Shown here piece after piece: positions 29,501 through 41,500 of a DNA stretch of 64,000 nucleotides. The position numbers were made by a program, and so were the translations under genes. Location: positions 2,940,960 through 3,004,959 of the forward strand of contig NW_017803824.1 of assembly GCF_001625305.1 (NCBI RefSeq). The letters are read 5' to 3'. Within the stretch, counting starts at the first letter, position 1. Each line of letters begins with the position of its first letter. The notes beneath the pieces are model-generated. The model made no database searches. It worked only from the letters and a program-made list of their open reading frames with translations, and had not been told where the DNA came from. The DNA is from Branchiostoma belcheri (lineage: Eukaryota; Chordata; Leptocardii; Amphioxiformes; Branchiostomatidae).

Positions 29501-32500
29501 TGTGAGGTTCCTGGTGGAGCCGGACAGCGTCCAGGCCGTCAGCCGGGCCAGGGAGCTTCCCTTTGCAGAAAAGTGAGTACACATGCACAGTGCACTTTCA
29601 AAAGGCAACACTGATTCTGTCATTTGCTCTCTGGTTTTATGGAAGTTCACTTACAAGTAGCTTATTGTAGCTTTAAAGATGTGTACATGTATACTGGCAT
29701 ATGCAAGGCTCTGCTAGGACATTTTAGTCTGTCAATTTTGTTCCTCCACAGATTGGCTGCTTTAGGAAACATTGCAGATGTTAAGTAACGTTAACTGCCT
29801 TAGACATCCAATGTTTTTAAAAACATACCTTGTTGTTATCTTCTACAGCTTTGTATCTGTGGTGCGTGGAAGGGTGCTGACAGATGATGGCAGTCCCCTC
29901 ATGGGAGCAAACATCTCTGTTGTCCGCAACCGCGTCTATGGGTACACACTCAGTCGGCAGGATGGCTGGTAAGTTGCAGGACTCGCAGTTTCCCTTTCTT
30001 CATATCACTGCTGAAGGCAACAGTGGTCATTGGAAATTTGATCTCTGTGTAGTCCTTGTGTTGGAATAAAGTTCAACATATTACTATGATTACTGCCAAC
30101 ACAGATGAACTTTCATGACAGATGGTAGGAGTTGAGTCTACTGTTAAAGCTTCATTGTGTTTTAGCTACATTTTCAATTTTTTTTTCCATTCTCCCCAGG
30201 TTTGACATCATGGTGAATGGCGGTGGCTCCCTCATGCTGCGTGTGGAGCGCTCCCCGTTCCTCGCCATCCAGAAGATGGTCCACGTTCCTTGGAATGATG
30301 TCATCGTCATGGACACCATCACCATGACAACAGGCCTCAGCAGCAGCCGTGAGTCGCGGTGTGACATCAGTGGCGTCGTGTTGCCCAAACCGCTGGTGCT
30401 GCCTGCCTGGCCGGGCCGGGATGTGACTCCCTGTGAGGACCAGGGGAACATTGTGCCAGAGATACAGGTGAGAAACACACAAGGTCTAGATTTGTGCAGT
30501 TTGTGCAGATATTTGTATAATCTGCGCATGCCACTTAGCAGGTAGTAGTAGTAGTACTGGGGGTATCCAGTCTTCAGGGGAACATTGTGTCGGAGATACA
30601 GGTGGGAAACACACGAGATCTAGATTTGTGCAGACATTTGTATAATCCGTGCATTCCACTTAGCAGGTAGTAGTAGTAGCCAGTCTTTGCAGAGGTCTCC
30701 TACACGGGTGGGCAGCAGTCGGCTAGTAAGACAATTAAAAAACTGTGCTTCACTGGACTTCAACTGGATTTCACAAATTATTTATTAATCAGAAAATTAA
30801 CTGCATTTGTACAAAATGTATTAGAATTGTTTCACAAATCATATCAGAGATGTTAAATGTTTATATTTTTTTCCTGTTCCTCTCCAGGCCCTGAAGGAGT
30901 CAGTCACCCTGACTGGAACCACCGTCCACATGACCCAGCTCAGTAACCGACAGAACGGGTACAGGACGGTGATCCACGTGCTCCTGACGCCGCCCACCGT
31001 GCCTCCCTCCCTGCACAGGATCCACCTGCACGTGGCCATCCAGGGACAGGTGATGGAGAAGGTGTTCAACGCCGAGCCCAACCTGCTGTACCCGCTGTCC
31101 TGGGATAGGACAGACGCGTACGGACAGCCGGTGTACGGAGTTGCCACAGCATGGGGTGAGAACACTGCCTTTCAGTTTGTAGTTTGCCTCTATATTGTAG
31201 CTTTGGCTATGTATGTTGTATGTGAACAAAGTGCTACAGTCAAAATATGGTAAAGGTCCACAATGACCATGAAGAAAAGCTGAAATTGTACAGAAACCTG
31301 GTGAAGAGGTTGGGAAAGTTGTCCTTGTTCCATCTTATGTGTGTATGGTAGCTTTGTAGTTGGGGAGTAATGGGTGAAAATTTGTATTTTTTTTTTATAT
31401 TACGATAAGGATGTTTAAGCTGTTAGCAGATCCTACTATGGAAGATTTTTCATTGAAGATTTATTAAGAATGACTGGATGGCAAGACTAACTGAACTTCT
31501 TGTTGTGTTTCCTTCTCCAGTATCTGTTGGGTTTGAGTATGCTGGATGTTCAGGAACCCTTTGGGAAAAAGTGGTCAGCCAGGTCAAGGGTTATGACATC
31601 ACCCCACCCGAGCTGGCAGGCTGGTCCCTCAGTCTGCACCACGTGTACGACAACAAACAAGGTAGGGGAAAATTTGACCTTTTCTTTGCAAAGATTCCAA
31701 ACTCACAAGGCTTGTAGCATACCATGAAGTGACTCTTATCTTCAATGGAATTTGATGTATATCCAGTCACAGGTTAAAATATATTGTATAACTGCTTTCA
31801 AAAATATCCTTGATTTAATAAAGTCCATGAAAGTCCATTAAATGTTCCAGCATTTTTAACTTATAGCTGTCCTATTTTTTTCCCATTTAAGGCATTGTGT
31901 ACAAGGGCACTGGATCCAACATCTACACCGCTGACCGACCAGCCATCATCTCCACGGTGATGGGCACGGGGCATCGGCGGGACTCCTCCTGTGCCGGGTG
32001 CGAGGGAAAAGCGACGGCCCTGAAACTGCTGTCCCCCATGGCCCTGGCCGCTGGGATGGACGGCAGCATGTACGTCGGAGACTACAACTATGTCCGCCGA
32101 ATCGAGCCAGATGGTAATGTTGTCACCATCATGAAGATCAGGTGAGAACTGACTGTTTATGACTTGTATATGAATTGTACTAGTCTGACAGTTTGTGCCT
32201 TATTGTTTTGGCAGCACAACTCTAGATACCAGTGAATGTGAATTGTTATAAGCAGAACTGCACTAGCATGATAGTTTGCACCTCATTGTTTTGGTATAGC
32301 ACAACTCTAGATACATGTACCAGTAATTCTCTCGATGGGAAAGCAGGTTTGGTTTGTTATGATACTTCTTCTACTCGCCAAATGGTTTCAGTGTTAACAG
32401 TCTCTTGTGGAAGAGCCAACTATGGGTATACATAGTATGCAATCTGTTGGTTTTTGCCTCTTTATCTTATACATCTTGTCTCTGACTTCTACATCAGGTC

Positions 32501-35500
32501 GGACCCCCCACAGAAGTACTACATGGCCGTGGACCCGACAGAGGGGACCCTGTACGTGTCGGACAGGAGTTCCCACCAGATCTACCGCGCCCGCTCCCTC
32601 ACCAACATCCGCAACCCTGACAGGAACATGGAGCTGGTCGCCGGCACTGGCGCACAGTGCCCGCCCATGGACGAGGAAAGGTATGGACAGCCATTTTTGG
32701 GAAGTTTGAACTTTAATTCCAACAGCAAAAGGAACCTTGTCATCACCAACAGTTTGACCCAGTCTCCCAAAATTCATACTGGTATATTGATGACTAATTT
32801 TATCATGTTTGTTGGCTGAAGGTTGTTTTACCTACCTGTATTTGCTGTCTCAATAACATTGTCTTTTATAAATTGTCAAGCAAGGAATTTTCCCTCAACT
32901 GGTACTGACTTCCTCATATGATATGCAAACTTAAAATCTATCTTAAAATCCAAAATAGATGTGGAGATGGCGGTCCAGCCTTGAGAGCGAGGCTCTACAA
33001 CCCCAAGGGCATCGCTGTGGACAACAAGGGTGTTCTGTACTTCCTGGACGGGACGGCCATCAGGATGATTGACACTGACGGAGTTATCCGTACAGTCCTG
33101 AAGAGCCAGAGTCTGGTGGGCAGCGGCACCCCCCTCCCGTGCAAGGGTTCCATCCCTCTTGATCAGGTATACTGTGGGCAGAACATTTTGATCTTTTTGT
33201 CCTGATGTTGCTTTTTTTCAAGTGCATCATTCCCAGTTTGGAGGTTTATAATGTGTATGACAAGTTGCTTGTTTGTTTGATATGATTACAGTTTGGGGTC
33301 TTTCTGTTCTGAAGTAAACAATAAGATCTTTACTTGATTCATGAAGCTTCATATTGAACAGGGATTATGGTCTCTTTGATGTAAGAGTCCCAGTTTTAGA
33401 GTACATGCATATTTGTGAAGAATATCCAAGGCTAAAATCCAAGTCAATGCAGGCATCTTACACAGTGTTGATTTGGTTCCTACGCAGGTCCAACTACAGT
33501 GGCCCACGTCTCTGTCCATCAACCCAGTCGACAACTCGCTCTACATCCTGGACAGCGCCGTCGTCCTGCGGGTCTCGGAGAGCCGCCATGCGTCTGTCAT
33601 TGCCGGGGTTACGAGCAGCTGTCAGACGCGTCCTGGTCACCACCAGGCGCACCGCAGCCAGACACCGCTCGAGTCCCCCAGCGCCATCTCTGTCGGTCCT
33701 GACGGCACCCTGTACATCGCGGAAACCGACCTGCGCCACATTCACCAGGTAAGAAAATTTCTTCAATATTTGTAAAAGATTTTCATTACTCAAACACTAA
33801 TCAATTGAACATTACAGGAATTGTCATATCATACTTGACAATGGTTAAGTGTGATAAACTGCATTCTCTCTTCACACAACATTTACAGTTCTTACATAAC
33901 AAACTATGTGCAACTTCACAGATCGAATAGAGTCAACTTCATGTTGTAAAAGTTACTGTTCATGTCTCATACTTGACTATGCTTCCACAATGTGATATAA
34001 CCAGGTACGAAAGGTGCTGCCCGATGGTTCAGTAGTCCTGATGGCAGGAGGGAAGACTGACTGTGACTGCCAGGACGACGACAAGTGCAAGTGCTACGCC
34101 GGTGACGACGCCCAGTCCCTCAGCGCCATCCTCAACTCTCCCAGCGCCCTGGCCGTGACGCCGGACGGAACGCTGCACATCGCCGACCAGGGCAACCTCC
34201 GCGTACGGATCGTGTCCCGCTTCGTGCCCCAGATGACGTCGGATAACGTGTACGAAGTCGCGTCCTCCGACGGCCAGGAGCTGTACATGTTCAACCAGGC
34301 CGGCCAGCACCAGTATACAGAAGACCTGGTGACTGGCATCATCACCTACAACTTTACCTACGACCGGCAGGGCCGTCTGTCTGGAGTGATCGACACTCAC
34401 GGGAACACGCTTCAGGTAAATTTGGCTCTACATTCAATTCCTTTTTGAAAGTAAATTTGTAATTGTAGCAAAATACAAGAGAACAATTTTACTTTCCATG
34501 GCTGAATAGAAAATTCAAGTGGCTCTCTTCCCTATTTTTGGGAATGATGCAACTTTAATTTTACATATCTGTGAACACAAGCATTTAAATCTGCTCTTGC
34601 CTTTGCAACACTTAAAGTCATATCTGTATTTGTTTTTGTGTTGTGTATAAACATTATGATAGAGCTATTGATGAGTAGGATTTGTTGGATTGAATGTAAC
34701 GTTGAGAAAAAACACACACTACCTACAGGTCCACCACGATGCACGCAAGATAATCCTGCTGACCAAGTGGCGACATGGTCTGGAGATGAGCCTGGACGAG
34801 AAGGGACGGGTGACCAAGGCGAGCCACACCGACGGCAGGGAGACCAGCTACACCTACTTCAACAGCACAGGGCTGATCACCAGTAGGGAGGACAGGCTGG
34901 GGTGGACCAGCTTCTATGAGTAAGGGTCTTAATTTTTTTTTTTCTGTCATATTTATACAGGGTTTCCCACTCAGTTATGACACTGCTTTTCAGTGGGGCC
35001 CTGTGTCTCCTCATTATCAAATGACTGCCAGTTTCCTTCATTTCTTCCTGTTGTTAGGTCAAAACTGCAAGAGTCCCCTTGCTCAGTGTTCAAAATAGTT
35101 TGTGTGTTCAGCAATGTGTGACTCGTGGGACCAAAGCTTTATTCTCTTGGCTTACCAAAGGGATTTTTCTCGCTTAATTGTGCCTTTATTTCTGACTATC
35201 TGAGTTCATTATCTAATTTCTATTGTCATGATAAATGCTTTTTGCTGTCAGGATAATATTATCAGCTTTTGACATGTTGTAAATGATGCATAACAACAAA
35301 AAGCAATGTTATTTTGTCAGGTGAACTGGTTATGATAATTCTACCAGGGTTCTCACCATTGTTTTTGCGCTAACCCCCAGGTACAACAGGAATGGCTGGT
35401 TACAGAAGGTGGTGTACCCGACTGGGGAGACAGTGAGGCTGAGAGGAGGCGGCGGCCGAACCATGGCCATGGTGGACGTCATACAGAAGAGCGGGGACAC

Positions 35501-38500
35501 CTTGACTCTGACCGCCGACCACAGCACTGGGGCGCTGGCAGCCACACAGGGTAAGGACTGCTCAGAAATGCCACTAGTTGTGAAAAGAAGGACAGATATC
35601 CACCTGAAAAATTCCCGTAGCTGCAAAAGACAAACCCTTAAGAACTACAACCCTTTCCCTTCCTTTCTTGCCTATGACCCTATTATAATTGCACACTTCT
35701 GGAACTACATTGTAGTTAAGAGTACAGAATAGCTCCAGACAACGTAAACTCTCTCCAGTCCAAAAGTAGAAACTCATATTGCACGTAAGGCTTAGAAATA
35801 TATGACGAAGACTAGTGCAGCATTGACTACTGTGAAGCAACTAAAATTAAATGGAGACTGTTTTGTAGTTGATCTTTTCTTAAACAGCAGTTCATTTTCC
35901 CCTCAGGCCTTCTCCACTCCTCCTCCACCCGTACCCAGGACGGTTCCACCACCATCATGTACCCAGACGGCACTGAGGTCGCCATGGAAACTAGGCCACA
36001 CCCACTCCTGGGGCCCGACATGCCCGTGCTCGCCAAGCGGAAGATCACCATCTCGCCGGAGCTCGTGAACCGCGTCGAGTGGCGGTGGTTTATCCGTCGG
36101 CGAGGCGGGAAACGGAACGACAGGAAGGTTTCGATGGTCGGACGGCGCATCCGGGTATGCCAGCATGACACGCTTAGTTATAGATAAACACCACGCTATT
36201 CGCATCCACAGATTCAGTTCTAGTTATAGATAAACATCACGCCATTCGCATCCACAGATTCAGTTTATACAACACGTTTACTTTTTTTTACAATTTCTTT
36301 GATTAATTTTTTCCACTGTTTAGTTTTTCTATTGTGTTGTTAATGATTTAGTTTCTTTAGTTTGAGCCTTATGTTTGCTTAGTTTGCCGCACAGTACTAA
36401 TTTTTAGTTGATATTATTTGTTTGATTTAATTTTATTTAATTTCGTTATTAACCCATCATATCTTAATATCCAATAGGTGGGGGTGTCAAAGACATTTTC
36501 TTTTGCGGGGCAACTCTACCCCTTTGAGCTCAAAGTATGTTATGGTTTGTTTTGCTTGATTTGTTACAAGTTTGTAGCTTGGAGTTAGAAGGCATGCCTT
36601 CATTTAGAAGATCTACTTATTTCTTTTTCTTTCTTATAGTTCAACTTACCGGTATACCCTGGTTTAAGCCCCACGACCCCCCCACCAGAAACTCACACAC
36701 ATACTTTACCTAACTCATCTTTTTAATCCAGCATGATAAAATCTTCACTCTGTCTAACACTTCTTCCTTAAAGAACAACTATAACTGGGGGTATTTAAGC
36801 ATGACTATATGGTGGTAAGTGGTGCATAAATGTTACTCTGCAAGTAATGATATGTACATGATACACATTTTGATGATATGAGAATAAGGAATGTGCATAT
36901 GGTTAAGCTGAACATAACAGGGTCCTAATCTTGGCAATGGTGATGGACTGCATAAGGATAATGCATGGCAAGTATTGTATGTGTGCATGACATGCTTTTG
37001 AAATGTATTGTATCCATCCATGTTATGTTGTGTTGTGACTGAAACCTGGAGGTTTTGTTGTGCAATGAAAGCGCGTGAGATGTTGTGATGGATTGAGCTT
37101 TGTGTGCAACAGAGCTGTTGTTAACATGCTCAGAAATGCGCTGATTCACCCCAGACCTAACAAAATAATCATAGGAAACCTAAGGCTCAGTATATATAAG
37201 AAGGTTCGCTGAAAACACATTCATTTGATATTAGTAGCTACATGTACCTGCTTGTAGTATCTCACTGTATTCTTATGTAGGATTCACATGTGACTAGTAT
37301 GTTTTAATCTACAAATTTAAAAGAATTACACAGATTTGAAGATGGCACTTGATGTTTTCCTTGACCTATCCAATATCATATTCATCAACTCTCTATTCCT
37401 CATTACCACCTGACTTCCCAACTCATTACATTTTTACATCATCAGGGGTTTTTCTAGAAAAATTTAGCATGAGGGAGCAGATCGCAAGCATGGCGAGGAA
37501 CGAAGTGACCGAGGGGGGATTTTTTAATAAGAGTAACATTCACAAGGGTTCAATTTGAAAATTGGTATGAGGGAGCTGGCTGGTTACATGAGGGAGCAGC
37601 TCCCTTATTCCCCTGTTTAGAAAAACCCCTGATCATTAACCAGCCAACAGGACAACCATGTATAGCTACAGTCACTTCATGCTCATTTCCTAAGTAATCA
37701 TCAGATATAGTATTGTCATCCTGATTAGAGTTTAAACTTTAGTTCATCTCAAGGACTAAGGCTCACAATACAAATTTTTGATTGACTGTTTAGTCTTCTG
37801 TATTGTGATGCTTACTGTCCTTGCGCTTGATATGAGTTAAAATTTCAATGTTTTTTACCAATATCACTATGTAGTTCCATCTCATCTTTCACCTCATCAG
37901 TCTATCTATGTCATCACAAGGATGGTCAAACGAAAACAACAAGTGCCAATTAATGTGCAGATGATGTTGAAACTAAACTCAACTTTGTTCAGCTTAAACC
38001 AAAGAAGTTGACCACGAATCCAAACAATTTCCCTCCTGTAGGACCTGGATGCTGACTTGTATAGCGATGTAGACTTGGACTCCGATTACTATCCTGATTA
38101 CCCAGATTATACGGATGTAGGTTTAAACACTCTCTGGCATATTACTGCCTTCCCTCTATAACTCTCAGTGGTTTTAAGGTCTTTTCTGTAAATCAGGTGG
38201 TTTAAAGTTCACTCAAAACATGGAGACATTCCATCATCGTAAAGAAAAATCATCATTTTAAAACTTTTATTATGTTTCCTTCATTAATTTCTATTTTGTT
38301 TTTCAACTTTTGTAAAGTTTTGTTCTTTACCATTTATCATCTTGGCTTAAATGTTTGCTTTGCATGTTGCTTAATGCTTGTTTTGACAACGTTGTTTTGG
38401 CATATCTGAGTTTGTTAGTAAAAATAAGCACTTGCTTTTACTTTGGTAAGGCTTAAGTTTATAACTTTTGATTTTAACTGCATACATCTGCCTGCTTTTC

Positions 38501-41500
38501 CCCCTTAACTGCCTTGGAGAGAGCTAAACAGCTCGGTGTGTCTGGGATTTGGAAGGTAACTTGAATGGTGAAGGGACTTTCGCTTGCACAACTCAATCTC
38601 TTGGTCTGCAACGCTCACTCCACTCCGCATGTGTCATCATTACCCCTCTCCTTACGTGTGTTTCCTCCTTTTCGAATCTAGGTGAATGGCATTAACGTGC
38701 TGTCTCTGGAATACGACCGGGAGGCCCGTAGCGAGCGCATATACGACGACCACCTCAAGTTCATGTTGACGATCAACTACAACGAAGCCGGCCAGCCCAT
38801 CAAGTGGGTCTCCAACGACGAGCTCGCTCCGGTGAATGTGTCGTACGACAGCTCAGGTCGGATGACGGGATGGCAGTGGTCGGACATGGTGGAACAGTGG
38901 CAGTACGACCGCCAGGGCAGGACCTCTGTTCGCACCGAAGCCGACGGCTTGGCTTGGTCGTACACCTATGAAGTCAGGGGTAATCAGAAGGTGAGGAGGG
39001 CTACTCCACAAACTTGTAAAGGCAGAACAGGTCACACATTAAAGAATCAGTCACTTGGTTTAAGAATAAGAGGCTTTGTGAGAATGGAATTCCAATTAAA
39101 GAACCTAGATCCCAAAGAATCTGCCATAAGAATTCATGGGATGTTTCGGGGGCAATTGTAGGCATGAATGTTTAACCTTTAAAGTCTTCTTTTTGCTCTA
39201 CACAGGTTGTTCGGTTGTCCACTCCTGGGAACCGGGAGTACAGCTACTACTACGACTTGGGCGGCCATCTTGCTGCTGTTACCAACCCGAGCAACACCCA
39301 CCACACTCTGTCCACCCAGCTGTCTGCCACCTCCTACAGGAACACGTACACCGCCCCCGACGGCAAGGTCACATACATGCAGGACTTCAACTACGCCGGG
39401 CAGCCTCTGCTCGTCCAGTACCCAAACTCACAGCTACGAGTCGTGTATCGTTATGGATCACGTGGTGAGCTTACGGAGAGACTCCTGGGGGACGTCCGCG
39501 TGAAATACGACTACGACGACCGCTCCGGGCGGCTCAACCGCGTCAGCCTGTTGGATGGTAATAATGCATGCATTGTGCGTTACCACCACCTAGGGCCTCT
39601 CATCGACCGACAGACCGTACGCTTCGTGGACCAGACTTGGGCTGGCTCCAAGTTCATCTACGAGTACGACACAAACTTCCGGGTCACTTCAGTCAAAGCA
39701 GATATCGGGACTGTCTCTCTCCCTGCCATTACCTACAACTACGATCTCACCCTCGGCAAGATGGAGCATTTCGGCTCCTTCGAGGTGATGTACTATGGCA
39801 GCGGGCAGATCGTCAGCAACTCCAACATGACACTGACCAAGCAGCTGGACAGGACTGGGCGAGTTCAGAACGTCCAGTATGAGATTCGCGGGCAGATTGT
39901 GCATCTGATGGCGTTGCAGTACAACAACCTCGGTAACGTGAAGGCAATGAGTTTGCAGCGTGGAGCCACCGTCAACGCCACTCGCTGGGAGTTCCAGTAC
40001 GACGCGGACGGTCAGCTCGAGACGGCGTCGAAGGAAGGCGGGCTGGTGTGGCGCTACAGCCATGACAATGACGGCAACATCATCATCATAACCGAGGACG
40101 CATCGCAGACTGTTCTGATCTACGACGCCAAGGGGCACATCAGGCGCGCGGGTGGGACCCTGTACTTCATGGATGAGGATGGCTTCGTGGTGAGAAGAGA
40201 CGATGTCCAGTACGAGTACTCCTCTGACGGGTTGCTCAGGCACGTGGTGAAGCCGGGTGTCTTCGAAATCTGGTACAAACTGGACGGACTGGGCCGCCGC
40301 GTGTCTCGTCAAGACCTAGCCGGCAACCACATCCAGTACTTCTACGGAGACCTGTCGAACCCAACGCGCATGACGCACATCATGAACCACTCCAACGGGG
40401 AAGTCCTCACGCTGCACTACGACATCCAGGGACTTCTGTTCGCCACCGAAAGCAACCTGGGGGTCTGGACGTACGTGGTAACAGACCACATGGGTTCTCC
40501 CCTGGCTCTCTTCAATGCACAGGGCCAGCTCATCAAGGAGATCCAGTACAGTCCATACGGACAGGTGGTCTACGATTCAGCGCCTAGTGTGGAGTTTGTG
40601 ATCGGCTACCACGGTGGACTGTACGACCCTGTCACTAGGCTGGTACACATCAAGGGGAGGGAGTATGACCCTGCCATTGCTCGCTGGTACTCCCCTGACC
40701 ACAAAATCTGGAAGAAGATCGCCCAGAACCCCAGCCCCGTGGCGCTGTATCAGTATAGGGGGAACAACCCACTGAGGAGAGAGCTGCATAGGAACTACAT
40801 GGGAGGTTGGTGTCTGAATTTAACCTTTTTAGATTGCTACCTTACCAATATTTCAGTGGTACGTATAGCTAAAAGCTCCCATTAATAAACGATACACACC
40901 CAAAGCTAAGTACCTTTATGGATACAGATTGATAGCAGACATTGATAGCACACAAGCTAATTTTGGATCCCAATAAAGTCAGTCGCAAAAGGCATTGAGA
41001 GCTGGCTCTGTACACTGGGCTTCAGTCTCCACAGTGTCATTCCTCAGCAGGACTTCTACAATGTTCAGCATGAAGATTGATCTGATTTTGGTACTACAAC
41101 TGTAATATTGCTGTTTGTCTGCAGATGTTGAGAGCTGGCTGTGTGCTCTGGGCTTCAGTCTCCACAGTGTGGTTCCCCAGCTGGACGCTTATGGACACCT
41201 GGACACAGGCGACATCAGCTGCCAGAGACAGAGGGAAGGGCAGCAGCAGCCTAAGCCACAAACCAACCAGGTGGGTTCAGCTACTGTCTGTTTTTGCATT
41301 ATAGTGCCAAAAGTGTTGCTTGTGACACCAATAATTTGCAAGGGAATTGTTACTCAAGAAACCGACGGTCAGTCACAAACAAAAAGTAGTGGATGCTACA
41401 TGTAGTTGAAACATCTTCCAGCTTTCAAAATCTATCCAGTTGCTTGAGTGACAATTCCCTTTACCAAGATGTCTAACCTTCATTGATGACACAAATATCG

